From positions 1,240,001-1,304,000 of the forward strand of contig PYIU01000008.1 in NCBI GenBank assembly GCA_003415625.1: DNA of 64,000 nucleotides, read 5' to 3'. Positions 45,183-57,580 of this stretch are shown in pieces. The notes under the pieces were generated by a model. The model had not been told where the DNA came from and did no database searches. It saw nothing but the letters and a program-made list of their open reading frames with translations. The DNA is from Aquanectria penicillioides (taxonomy: Eukaryota; Ascomycota; Sordariomycetes; Hypocreales; Nectriaceae). Both the position numbers and the translations under genes were made by a program. Numbering within the stretch: the first letter of the stretch is position 1; each line of letters starts with the position of its first letter.

Positions 45183-48100
45183 GAAAGGCGGCGCTGTTGG
45201 AACGGGCCATAACCCTTCGCATCCTCGATTCTTGTATGGTGTCACTTGCTTATATCTCGGGCATTGTTTAACGATTCAAGGTCATCACAGGTGTTTCTGT
45301 AAATCATCTTAAAAGCTACTTCAATTATGAGCTGACAGTGAGGTCTCTTGATTGTTGTGTTGATTGCCATCTTCATTTTGAGAGTTTTTGTGATATGGCA
45401 TCTGTATGGGATTTTCCCATGGGGGTTTTCAGAACGCGAGACTCGTGTAAATTTAATTATACTGCTGAAATTGCAATCGTTCTTTCACATTACTCTTCAA
45501 AGAGGGGAGAAATATTATATCTGCATGTTAGTGTGCTCTAATAGATGGAGGCTAGCTGGCAGACAAACCGATCCGTTGGACTTATCAAGTATAAACTTGC
45601 CCATATCGTGCTTTATTTCACGTCAGGTATTATCTATCAATGAATAATCACATGTCTGGATTGATTAGTCGTTATCATGGTACACTTTTGGGAATCCTGC
45701 CAGTCGTATTGACTGAGAATTGGCCTTGCAGGCCGTTGACTGACAGGATCTTAATTCTTTTTATGTTGAAGCTCTGATGTTCCGGCCACTTGCCTCTTGT
45801 CTACGTCCTATTTTGGAGAGCTTGGTTTGCATCATCTCTGCCCGTCTACCTAAGATGAATGCTCGTAGTGTGATGCAGAAATCTTTGATAGCAACCACTT
45901 AATTTCGCATCGTCAGACAAGCCGCAAGTCGTCGGAGCCGACGTGAGGATCCAACGCGATTCATCTACTCACCTTACCATATTAGCATGTAGACTAGGCA
46001 CGAAATTGCTACTTGTTAGTGAGGCACAGCCAGGGGTTCGCTACATTCCTTTGGTCCGAAGAACTCATCGCTTCAGTAACAGAAGTCGGTAACGCCTCAA
46101 ATGTGACAGGCCTGATGGATCTAGGAGGACTCGGAAAACCGGGATCCCGAGGAACCTGTTCGAAACTACACCTTGGAGATCAAGTTGCTTTGCTGTACTC
46201 CCTGTCTAGCTCGAAGGCCGTGTTGAGGAGGCATCAATCTTACTGCCGATGTTTACTGAATTGGGAAAATGTCTTCTAAGAATAATAAAAAGGGCCCTGT
46301 CACATGGTGTTTCTGACTCGTGAGCAATACCAGGATTGTCGACTTCTTGGCTGACGAGTTCCTCTGTCAGCACTAAATTTTCAGTGCTACAAGATCAGAC
46401 ACCATACCGTACTGTACACATATCGCCTGAATTATGAATTGCCGGCTGGTACTACCTCTGTTTTCGCTAAAATTGCAGTGCTCCAACCAACAAGTTTTAC
46501 CAACCTCCCCTCCCCCCTTTTTTTTTTACTTGCGCCGCGTAACCAGGGAGGGTCAATGCCATGACGTTGTATGTGGCGAAACCCTTCATTTGGGTGTCAG
46601 TGTCATTCATCGATGAAACCGTTACGTCTGAATTGTTTATTTCAATCACACGGGCAAGTCTTTGACCGAGGGGGTGTAGATTGCTTGCCTCCGAAGAATC
46701 ATACCCTGCTCAATAGTATATTCCTGTCTTAACATATCTGCTTGCTGTCACTACTGGGTGGTCATCCTTTTCAGGCATCAAATCCCACTGAAGTCCTAGA
46801 TAATACTAAGCTTTCGTGTTGATCAATGTGAAAATATTACAGGCTTCATCATCTGGGGAAAATACTGGGTACGATGTATATGAACACGAAATCCACTCAT
46901 CTTGTTTGTGGAGTCTTGCTACTCTATATCTGAACTCGCTCGTCACGACTCAATCATTGCTTCAAGTTAGCAAGATAAAAAAAGATTAGAGATAGTCATA
47001 GATAATTATGATAAGTAAATAAGCTGATGGAAGGTCTGTGAGTCATCCATAACAGGGCCTCAAACTTTGATTACAAACTGGCAGGTTTTCTCGGAAGCCC
47101 AGTCGTGCATAAAAACATCACTTTTTACCTGTCAATGAAAAAACTTATGAGATAAACGAAGACTTAGCTAGAAATGAAGCGAAAGGCCAACTCGAATAAT
47201 TTGTGTGGATGATCAAGTCGTGAGCTTGAAAAGTTTGGTTCTCGTGAAGCAATCATGTCGATTGGCCGCCTCACACCACCAAACCGATTTTCAGGGGGAA
47301 CTCTTCAACCAAAGGATCGATTTGGAATACCTGGCCTCTGAATAAGCGAGCACTGGGAATAAGGAATTAATCCAGAAGACAGGGTGCCCGACCGCAAAGG
47401 TCGAAGCGAGTTAGACACCAAACCTTGTTATCACAAAATAAAATGATGCATTTCACTGGCCCCTCCTGAGCTCCACGTGCGCTTATTCAATGCTCGATTG
47501 AGTTTCTTAGTCTCGCCGACATAAAGTTAAGGGATGCACAGCTGTTTTACGTCCCACATCATACGGGAAACGTCACTGCGTGGTTATGACTGGTGGAATA
47601 GCAATACATGGTTTGAGCTGACTAGTTTTTGGCAACTCAAAGACGCTTCTCAAGTGCTGAATTAGTCACCATGATTCGATCAAAAGTAAAACGAATTTCT
47701 GATCACAAATCAAATGGTAATGATCTCAGTTATCGTTATGTACATCGCAATGGTAAGATTTGATGGGTTATCCTCGCTACCGACGAGTGGAGTGATATTT
47801 CTCAACACTCAACTTGGCTTCGCTACAGCAATTCGGAGAGGCCCAATGAATTCTGCTCTCGAGAACCCTTAGGAGAACATTCTGGGACGGTCACTAGAAA
47901 CGAACGAGCGTGGATGAGTGGCTAAGATTTTGAGAATGGACATTGCTGTTATTCCCAGGGAATGAAAGTTAAGCGAGCTCTGGGTTCGGGCAGTGTTCAC
48001 ATAGTGGTAAAGGCTAAATTTGTACGTAGAATGCAGCGCCACCTATTGCCTGTCCTTCCAGCGTAACAACCAGTCCGTCAAATGGTAAATGAACTGTAGC

Positions 48101-48199
48101 ATGCGACAGCGATCATGAAAGTAATGGGATGGTGAGGGTAAAAAAAAATTGCAAAAATACAAAAGTGAAGGATGTTTAGTGGAATCAAACCACCAGTTA
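45183..48199. other. Gene-poor region, 3 kb
   Basis: Between the 5S gene and tRNA-Ala. Moderately AT-rich with no open frame showing protein-like features. A T-rich tract lies near 46,515. Nothing else is supported. Confidence 0.5.
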
Positions 48200-48289
48200 T
48201 GGACGAACAGGGAATCGAACCCTGGACCACTCCCAAGACTGTCAGACGCTTGATGCTAAGGGAGTATTATACCACTAAACCATTCGCCC
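48200..48289 (-). tRNA. tRNA-Ala (AGC) with an 18-nt intron
   Basis: On the minus strand the acceptor stem GGGCGAA pairs with TTCGTCC and contains the G3-U70 wobble pair that identifies alanine tRNAs. The anticodon stem CTCCC pairs with GGGAG around a loop with AGC (48,255-48,257). The intron 48,236-48,253 lies one base after the anticodon. The T-arm CAGGG-TTCGATT-CCCTG is intact and base 73 is A. The mature length is 72 nt. The D-arm (GGTTTAGTGGTATAAT) looks more like that of Gly or Asp tRNAs. Confidence 0.9.
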
Positions 48290-51200
48290 GAATTGTTGAA
48301 GTCGCCCTGTGCTATAAAATATTATACAGGTTGTGCCGATGAGTTGCAGAATATCGTTCTCATGTTCAACTCCGACTCTGACATGACTGGATGAATAGAT
48401 GAAGGCACTTGACTGTACTGGACCGTCTGCTTGTCTGGAATTCGCACGCATTTCTCGCGCATTCCGCCATGTTACGCTTTTTTACCACTTACGGTTGCCG
48501 TGTTTCCTCAGTAACACCAAGGAGAATGTTGAGACACCAACCCAACTGCAATTTACCACCAATCCAGAGCGAATAGCTACCTATGTTTTGATACCCCGAA
48601 ACATGTCTCTGCGTAGATATTTCCTTGGTGTCGATGCTAGATTGAATTCGTAGGATATACCTAACAGCCACATCGACAAGTCCATTCCTTCCTTCCGTGG
48701 GTCCGGGAATTAAAGCCGGGGAGAGAGAGGATGCCTCACGACAAATCGGTGCGTGACACAAACATAACCATAACCGCTCAAGAGAACTTCTTTTGAAGGA
48801 AAGTCTAAGGAAGGCGCCTCTTGTTTCTCATAAACGAACCGTTCAAGTAGTTCTTCTAGAAGAATGGCTTTGAGGGATGACCCGGGTTAACGGTTGAGCC
48901 CAGTCGGCCGGCCGGCAGGATTCAACGATTCAGACGGCGTGTGTGATCTACTACGTTTAGTGCAGCCTCGTCGTGCTTCATGTCATCGGCAGGCTTGTTA
49001 GCCACAAGCACGATCGCCTAATTAGCCTGGGAAGGGAATAGCGAGGGAGAGCCAGATTGGCAAGACTAGAAACAGTGGGAAAAGAGCAGTTTGCCTCGTG
49101 TCGTGCACTCCGCCAGCCCGTAGTTCTGAATATCGCACCCCCTGAGTGCGAATCCTCTCGTCATTGCCGGGGCATGGGAGAGTCAGCGCACCGCAGACAC
49201 GTGGAATGTCGGGAGGCGCAAGGGATGGCGCGAAGACGAGAGGCTCTGCGCACGTGGCGGCTGGCAAGATGAAGCGTTCACGAGCTACGAGTAGGGCCAG
49301 TGACATTCGGCGCGCTGCTAAAGGAGATTTCCTATGAAGCCAAGGAAATAACACTTGGCCGACGCGGCCGCATTTATGTAACGACATGCATGTTTTGGCC
49401 ATTTTGGGAAACCTGAGCGCAGAAAACTGGTCGCAAAGCATTTGTAGGAGGGAGGGCTTTAGAAGTCGTAGCATCATCCGTTATGGTGCTCGGACTGGCG
49501 CCTGTTTAGCTGCTGCTTGGCGCCGTCCCGTCGGCCGCCACGCGGGTAAACGCCGCTTGAGGGATGTGCGTGAGACGGAGAAGTGCGTGCGTGCGTGTAG
49601 TGTGCGTGTAGTGTCACTAGTGTGTGTGTAGTGCGCGTGTGAAGTGTGTGTGGTGTGTGAGAGGTGTGTGAGAGGGCCCTTGGTTGAACGGAAGCCTCGA
49701 GCAAGCGAGTGGTCTCGAATTAAGGTTTCTACTTCGCAGGGGAGGAGGGGGGTTCTGTTTTAGGGGTTTTAGGGGGTGGAGTGCAGGCTCATCAGCTCCA
49801 CGTCGATCCTGGGCGAGGGCGCTGAGGGCTCACCAGGTTGATCCATGATAACGGCGCAAACTATTGATGTTGGATCTCGGAAAATATCAGCCATGACTCG
49901 ATGGATTTAATGCAGTGCGATTCGATGAATCGTGGAGAAAAATTCTCCATTGCCCGGCTCGTGTGCACCAGCGATGCGCGTCCTTGCTTACAGGGAAGAT
50001 GCTTGCTGGCTCATGTCAAATTTGCATCTGCTCCACGCAGGCGTGAGTAGGTAAGTCGATAGCCCGTCTTACATAGTACCCGCCGTGCGTAGCAGCCCAC
50101 AAAGCAGCTGGATCAAAGCCCGGATCAAAGGTAAAAAAGAGTTGGGGCCAGGAGTTCAAATGAATAATCAGGGAGTTAGGGCTCGGGTTAGTTGGCCCCG
50201 AAACGATGTGGGAATGGCCGGACATTCGCAAACACGATCCGGTATTGGGAAGTTGGAGTCAACAGGCGCCGGATTGGGAGCCGGTTTCAAAAACGACTTC
50301 CTTGATATGAGTCGTATCTAGTCGATCAGACGCTGGAGGCGACTCGGGAGCAACACTCCGTAGGGCTCGGGAACAAGGCTTGACTGTTCCGCAGGGAGCC
50401 ATCCGGTGCGTGTGTACGACTCAAGCAGAGCTATACTCAACTCGACTCGAATCTCTCTGTGAGGGAGGGGGAGATCTACAGTAGTAACCAGCAATTGGGA
50501 TCGGCCGCGAAAAAGGTAAGCGACAGGATAGATAAGCACTTCGCCCAAGACCAAGACCAAGCCCAAGCCCAAGGGCCAAGGCTGCTGGAACGACCTGCCG
50601 GAGCGACCTGCCAGTAGTGGTGAGGCTAGCCGCCCGGCCAACCACGACTGCCAGCTCAACCAGCTAGCTCAGGCACACAAATGGGCGATGATACACTAGC
50701 CTCACCAAGCCCCAGGGCTCTTTCGCGCAAGCCACCGCACCGGTAGTTCCGTTGTCTGGACTCGTGAGTCGTACGAGCGCCTCCGGCGTCGAGCAGCACA
50801 GCCAGCGGCCTCTCCTGCGTGCTCCTGCGCGCTCCTGCGTCGCACCGGCGCCCAAGATCGGGCCGGCGGCGTGGGCGACGGAGCGCAGCGTAGTGCGTCT
50901 CCTGGCCTCTGCTCCGGGAGGATCTCAGCCTGTCTGTCCAACTGCGTGTCTTCCGACCAGAGTTGACGGGGCCCGGCGGCGCAGATACCATCGGGGGAGT
51001 GGGACAATGAAGATCACCCGGGAAAAGATCCATCCGGGGGCCCCGTTATGAATGGTGATGAGGGGATCGCATCGCATCGCATGGCACTATGGATTCGGGG
51101 AATGCTTGCGGTGCTCCACGATGTGGCTGCCCCCCTTCAGGCCCGGAGCTGCTGCAAACTCCCGCTGTTGGGTGCTGCTTTCTTTTTTTTTTTCTTCCCC

Positions 51201-52899
51201 GTCATCTCTCACCTTAGATCATCATCCATGTCCTATCTACAGATATCGCCCTGCGATATGAGTCGCAGCATCGCGGGGTCCAATGTCTGGGGTTCCGGGG
51301 AAGTCTGGAACAGGTCTGTGTGGTAGGGAGGCAAAGTGGCCTCACGTGGACCCATCTCCTTCCAAATCACCGGGTGCGTCGTTATGGCTCGTCATTAGGC
51401 AATGCAAAACGGCACGAGCAGCTTCCATCAACCCAGACAGACTGACAGACACACCCCGAAACAAGGCTGTCGCTGCTGTCGCTGCTGCTGCTGCTGATGA
51501 TGATACTACCGCCGCTGCTACTCTATTTTCCTCATGATAAATTTCGCAAACGTCAAAGCGGCACAGTCTGCTACCACTTCCGTATGTCCCTCAGCCTATC
51601 GCTGACGCCGTCGCTGCGCGAGCGGGACCTAGCGCCGATCACCGGTTGAGAAGGCTGCGAGACACTGACTCGCGCCAGCCAAGCAAAGCCACGCGTTGGC
51701 CTCTGGGTCTAATCTTACCAGGATCCTGCTAGGAGTCGGCCTGCCGGAAGCCTCCATCCAGGTCAGGGTCTGCGGTGCCCTGCTAACAGATGAGATGAAG
51801 TGCCCAGCGCAGAAGTGCCAAAGGGCAGCGCCAGAAGCCAGAAACCGGCCCTGGAGCAGCACCGGGAGCCAGATTGAGGGGCGAAGGAGCCCATGCCGCA
51901 GATCCTGGGATTCGCCGCCTTGACTCTGCGCGGCGGACTCTGAGTTCCGGACTAGATGATCCAAACTTTTGTGTAGGTCAATGGCGCCAGTTGAGGGCAT
52001 TCTAAGCCCATAATCATCAACCAGAACGGTGTCCCTGCCCCCTTTCACTCGGGCTCACCACAGCGACGTACACCTGGGCGAGTCCGGCTTAGTCTTTCGA
52101 ATTCGATTCCAGAAATGCGCCCTGGCGTCGTCGCAAGCATCAAAGGGATCCATCCGTGGCCCTCCCTCCGTCCATTCATCCATTCAGTTAGTTAGCCACT
52201 GGGCGTACGTCGGCGTCTCCAAGCCCCCTGCCTTCGCACGGTATTGCCACGCTGCTCATTGACTCTGCTAAACTTCTTTAGCGTAGTGTCAATCGTATGG
52301 CGGCCGTATCACGTCTCAGCTTGTGCCCAACGCACCGGGCTCGGCGGAGAGGGTGGATTTGAGGCGTCTTGGAGGCGTCTTGGAGGTCCGTCGCCCCCTT
52401 GTCACCATCGAGCCAGCCCAGCCCTTGCCATGACTCCAGTTCCGGGCTGGTCCCAAAGCCCCTCGACAAGGTACACGACTCGGATCACCGCCCGCTATGC
52501 TGTCAGGCTTCTCCAGGAAGAGCCTGGACCGTATTGACAATATGGAGCCCCAGAACCACCGTCGTTGGCAAGTCATTGTACTACTCTGGGGGTGGGCTGC
52601 AGCTATATCAATTTACCTTTCTCAAAAACCCGTTTATTCCCCCCTCATCCACTCGCCATCTTGAGACGACGCCCCATCCGTTCTTTTCTTTTTTCTGTCG
52701 CTCTCCCAGGGAGCTGGTTGGAACCGGGGTTTACATCTTTCACATCTGCAGTGTCTCACTTGGTCTCATTCCTCCCCGGGGACGGCATACGCGCGACAAC
52801 AAAGGGACAACAAGATCACATCCGCCATTCATCACCACCATACACCACACCAGTATCACTACCGACGATTCGAGGAACGTACGCAACGCAGCATTCGAG
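48290..52899. other. Gene-poor region, 4.6 kb
   Basis: No supported gene. The region holds a GT-rich low-complexity tract (49,564-49,676), short repeats such as CAAGAC/CAAGCC near 50,550 and CTG-type triplets near 51,475, and T-rich tracts. The last 300 bases are the CT-rich leader of the seven-helix protein gene. Confidence 0.5.
49564..49676. repeat. GT-rich low-complexity tract
   Basis: About 110 bases dominated by interrupted GTGTGTAGT and GTGCGT units. No gene is associated with it. Confidence 0.8.
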
Positions 52900-54185
52900 A
52901 TGGGTCGCGGTTTTCTTGTACCTGAGTGGTTCGTCCCCGATCCGCCCAGTGAGGATGATATGAACATTGCCTCCATCATCTGGGGTTTGTCCCTGGGCGT
53001 CACCGTTTTCAACTGCGCCAAAGCTTTCCGACAGGCGAAATCATCAGTGCAGAGGAGGAAGCGATTGACGACTTATGTTCTCCTGGTCTGGATCGAGATT
53101 ATCTCTAGTTCCATCCTCGGTGTGATGGTCTGGCTCTACCTTCGTGACATTATCCAACCCAGCTTCCAATTTTTCTTCTTTATCAGTAAGCTTTCCTCGC
53201 TCTCCGCTTCGTGGCGCTCGGTGAGATAAAATACTAACATGGCCTCCCTTAGTTGTCTTCTGGTCTATGCAAGTACAATGTTTGATTCAGATTATCATCA
53301 ACCGAGTAGGCCTTCTGATGTTGGTTCGAGCGAACGCAACGAAACTGAAATGGCTTTGCTTCGCCATCCTGCTGGCTATCAACATCAGCGTCTTCTGCAT
53401 CTGGGTTCCTGCTCGTCTTCAGATCAGCGACCAGTTTATCGCCATCAACAACGTTTGGGATCGTTGCGAGAAGGTCATTTTCGCCATCATGGACGCGGCT
53501 CTCAACTTCTACTTCATTTGGGTCGTCAAGCAGCGTCTCATTTCCAACGGTCTTCACAAGTACAACCGATTGTATCAGATGAACTTGTTCCTAGTCGCAA
53601 TTTCCATTGCCCTCGATGTAAGTCATATTGAACGCCTCGATGCGTGGAATCCCCTGCTGACTTGACTTGTAGATCCTACTCATCTGCATGATGTCTCTGC
53701 CCAACAGCTTTGTGTATGCTCTCTCACCCCCCCTGCAAGGCGTAATGCTTCTTTGTCTGCTGCATGTTGCTCACACCTTACACAGTTACGTCCAGTTCCA
53801 CCCGCTTGTCTATCTTCTCAAGCTTCACATTGAAATGAACATGGCCGATCTTATCGGCAAGGTCGTGCGCGCCAGCAATGCCGAAGGCTCCAATGAATAC
53901 AGCTCTCGATCCCGATCTCACCAGACCGCTTCTCGCCCCAACCACAGCCGGTTCGGTGCTACGCTCACTAGAACCCACATCGAGCTCGGTGAGGAGGACG
54001 AGATGGAGCTCAAGGAGCGCCAGAATCTTGAAGGAATCAAGAAGACTGTCGTCACTGAGATTACTCGAGTTGGACCCAACGGCGAGGAGGATGATATTCC
54101 AGAGCATCACGAGCGAGCAGTGAGCGAGGCCAGCTCAACCAAGCATACTGGTCACCCAGAGTACACCATTGAGCGCACTCACTAG
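52900..54185 (+). CDS. Seven-transmembrane fungal membrane protein, four exons, 363 aa
   Basis: Exons 52900-53185, 53253-53617, 53673-53713 and 53786-54185. The start MGRGFLVPEW is the first ATG of the hydrophobic reading frame. Seven hydrophobic helices are read, among them ASIIWGLSLGVTVF, YVLLVWIEIISSSILGVMVW, WLCFAILLAINISVFCIW and ILLICMMSL. The last helix and the motif SFVYVQFHPLVYLLKLHIEM are formed only when the 72-nt intron 53,714-53,785 is removed. A hydrophilic tail of about 110 residues, rich in S, R and E, follows and is probably cytoplasmic. The shape resembles fungal seven-helix integral membrane proteins of unknown ligand, sometimes compared with GPCRs; receptor function is unproven. 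The intron is a multiple of three and has no stop, so its retention would add 24 residues. Confidence 0.85.
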
Positions 54186-57100
54186 GTCATTCACCGATCA
54201 TCATTGTGTTTATATATATGTAATAGAGCTACAAGGCACCGCCGGCGACAAGGCTAATGTAATGAGTATGTATTTACGGGATACCCAAGAAAAGAACTTT
54301 TTTATTCCCACTTCTTAACTACAAGTGTCCTATCCACTGTGAAATTTTTTTTTTTTCGTTTCGATTTTTCTTTTCTTTTTTCCTTGGCTGTGAGTGTCTC
54401 GTCGGTGAAGACTCAAAACAAGGATCAACCTGGGCCACCCTCATCGACTCGATCTGCAGGCACAAAACCGCCTGTCCCAGCCGGTTCCACATCCGATCGT
54501 AGCTAGGGATGGGGATGATCCTGGCAGCAACAAAAGCAAAACCATTGCGTCCTCGGTGCTTATGGCCCCACAGGTCCTAGCAAGGATCAAGGCGGGGGAA
54601 ACGGGCGAGCGGGTGTTGGAGAACCAACCAATAGCGACATCAATAGGCGCAAAGCACAGCATCTAGTTGCGATACAACCTTCTGACTCTCGTGACGATGT
54701 CCAAATTAATCGGGGTGCCAATCACAGTAGAACCAACAGTTATGGTGTTGACCAAACGGGCCGCGCCTACTTAGCAATCCGTTCGGTGGGCTCAAGGCTT
54801 CCCCGGGTCTGTCTCCTAGTTCCCCGGACCCGGATCCCCGGCCTCAACCCCCCCGCCTCCGCATCTGCATCCGGTTGTCCCGCATTCCTCACTGACTCTC
54901 AAAGCAGCTCTTAAACCCGCTGCATTGGGGGCACTCCTTGCCGCGAGCAAGGCCGGACGGCACAAGAACTGCCGGGGGTCCCTTTGACACTTTGACACAT
55001 CTGTTCGTCTGATGATGGTGACCGCATGTGGCCGTAGTAGACAGGACACGCTTGCCAGGTTTTTGACAGGTTTGACGTGTTGACTGACAGCCTTTTTTCG
55101 TTCATGCTCTTGGAATGGGGATCTGGGGAACTGGGGAACGGGTGTCCGTGGGCAGGCAAGGACAAGCACTCGATCGAATCGACGAAATAAGGCTCAGTAG
55201 TGCCAAACCACCCGCTTCAACATGCACATCAGAGAGCTCAAGGCTCCAACTTTGGAGCTGCCAGCTCGAGCTGACCCCAGACACAGTCCACTTCGAGACT
55301 TCTTCTAAGGCAGGCTTGTTGACCCTCGAGACGGCGCCCTTGTATCAATTGCCACGCACGCCACAAAGCCGTACCGCTGTCGCCCTAACCAGTCGTATTC
55401 CAAACGCAAGGCCAGCTTCTAGAGGCGTCAGAATAGCCGGCTCCCACGTTCCAAGCGGCTCTCTTCTATGCAACCCTCTACGGCTGCGCTCGGTCCCGGG
55501 CACCTGTTCGTCGCCCTGGAGGGTAAGATCAGCAGCTGCAAGGGGGACGACTCATGCGGCCTGGTCGAAAAGGCTGAATGGGCTGTGCGTGCAGGGTTCC
55601 TTATGCGAGGACGCGGGACTGCGTCTGATCCCGCCCCCCTGACGGTGGCATTCGGACTTGAGGGACATTCTCCTCTCATCCTGGGCACCGCAGATAGCGG
55701 ACATGAGATTTTTTTCCCCCCCTCCCTTTCTTTTCTTTTTTCTTTCAACCATGGATAGCCCTTTACTTGATCTCCTTTGCGGGGGGTGACATCGTTGGTT
55801 CTGCACATGTCACTCATCTTAGATTCAGTCCCCGCTTCCCCACGATAACGAATGGGTTCATAGTGAAATTTGAGTTTCTTTTTTACGAGACTTGGCATGA
55901 AGGCCGGGGTGCGCGATTCCTGGTCAGTCGGGCGATTCATCTGCAGCATCGGAGCCGCAAACTGGGAGATGGTGTCTTCATTAATGTGCCGCGCGTCTGC
56001 ATCGAAGCGAGTGGCCTGGCAAATAACCGGCAGTCATCCCATGTTAGAAACAATCCCCTATTGACGAGAGCCTCTGAGATGGTGTCAGTAATCTCCGTCC
56101 TATTAATACGCCCGAGGAGCCCTGTGAGCCGACCTTCTCTGCCGTCGGTGTCGCCGGGAGAGGAGTGGCGTTCAATATCATGGGCTTTGCCCTGCCTCGG
56201 CTGATACGTCTTGGAAGATTGTGTCGCAAGTACGTTTACTGAGCAGAATAGGCAATCAGTGTACCGAATGCAAGATTAATGACGCTCCATGGCCCTGATC
56301 ATCTGTTTTGTCGTCAGAGTCAGTTGAGCATCTGCCAGTGCCGCACGGCACAGAATTTCTCCGTGTAGGGTTTATTCTGTGCTCAATCAGGCGCTGGTAC
56401 TCAATGATAAGGTCTTATCTTCCCATCATCGTGAACTTTTGCGTTCATTTCTCCCATCCTGCCGAGTTCCTCGGTCGGACAGTGCAACGATGAGATTGGG
56501 GCGGCAATTGGAGCAGCGAAGTGCATGTCCTGCAGACGTGCTGCAAGCCCGTGGACGAAACGCTTTATGACGCTTTGACATGTCAGATTTAGTTTGGCTG
56601 CTTCAGAATCTCCTTTTCATTTCCTCTCGCTGCTCGGGAAAACAAAATGAGTGAGGAACTGCCGATTGGGGCTCTCTTCTTCAATCAGGCCACCAGCAAC
56701 AGCGATGCTGGTCCCAGAGGAAGCCTGTACCGTCCTCGAATTTCTGAATAACCCTTGTAATTGAATTGAATCCTCAAGCTGTGAGCGAATAAACTGAATT
56801 TTATTTGAGGGGCTTTACCACAAGCACGTGGTTTGCGCATGGTTAGCGGAAGCCTCGGACTGTCACCATCATTCTCACAGCTGCGAGCAATATGCATGCC
56901 CAATAAATGCCCACTACAACACAATTTCAGAGCGTAGCGAATAATTTCCAGTCGTGAACCGGTCGGCTTGTCAAATCTACGTCCTGCGTACCACTTGATG
57001 ATTCTGCTTGTACATGATCGGTAATCCTTAAGAAGTTATGTCTGAACTAAAATGCCTGCTCTTATGTTACGATACAAATCTTTCAAACTATTATAATACC

Positions 57101-57473
57101 CTAAAATCGGTCTGTTTAATTTTACTATTCTTGTTTATTGTTTTCTTTATTTTATTCGCATTATCATGTATTTTGAAGCTTGATAGTGGTGTAGACCTAA
57201 CGTAGTAAAAGCACGAAAAATTGCCTGTCTCCATCGTTGCACGCTCTCACGGATTTGTTTAAGATCTAATGCTCTATCATATACTTTTAATTCAAATACA
57301 TTGTATTTTTTTTTTTCTCCCTCGATCTAACCAGCCCTATTATCAGGTGTTGTTGTTCTCTCTATCTAAGATAGGGTTTCTCCACACCAGCCACAATTCA
57401 CAATTTTGTTACCACCACACTCAAAAAAGTGATCTGAATGAACCAAAGCCATATTTTCAACACATAGAAAATA
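54186..57473. other. Intergenic region, 3.3 kb
   Basis: The 3' flank of the seven-helix gene, then DNA without supported features. Open frames near 55.1-56.2 kb overlap on both strands and lack protein-like character. Confidence 0.5.
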
Positions 57474-57580
57474 ACATGCAATAGTAGGAATTTTCTAGTT
57501 GTCACTGACCCAACTACTAAATCGCTCCTCATAACTCTTGTCTATCAGTGTAGAAGCCTTCCAAAGCTGAGTCTTGTGCC
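57474..57580 (-). pseudogene. Degenerate 5S rRNA relic
   Basis: On the minus strand TTAGTAGTTGGGTCAGTGAC and the following bases up to TTGCATGT follow the 3' half of the intact 5S gene at 45,064-45,182 with many transitions. The 5' half can be aligned loosely (around 57,535-57,580). The G-to-A and C-to-T bias suggests RIP or age. It is not expected to be functional. Confidence 0.6.

Noticed and set aside
45348..45647. Hydrophobic 99-codon frame that looks like a small membrane protein
   Set aside because: Hydrophobicity follows from T-rich DNA. There is no supporting start context, and a second frame overlaps it.
49022..49477. 151-codon minus-strand frame
   Set aside because: No domain or coherent composition, and it is overlapped by plus-strand frames of similar quality.
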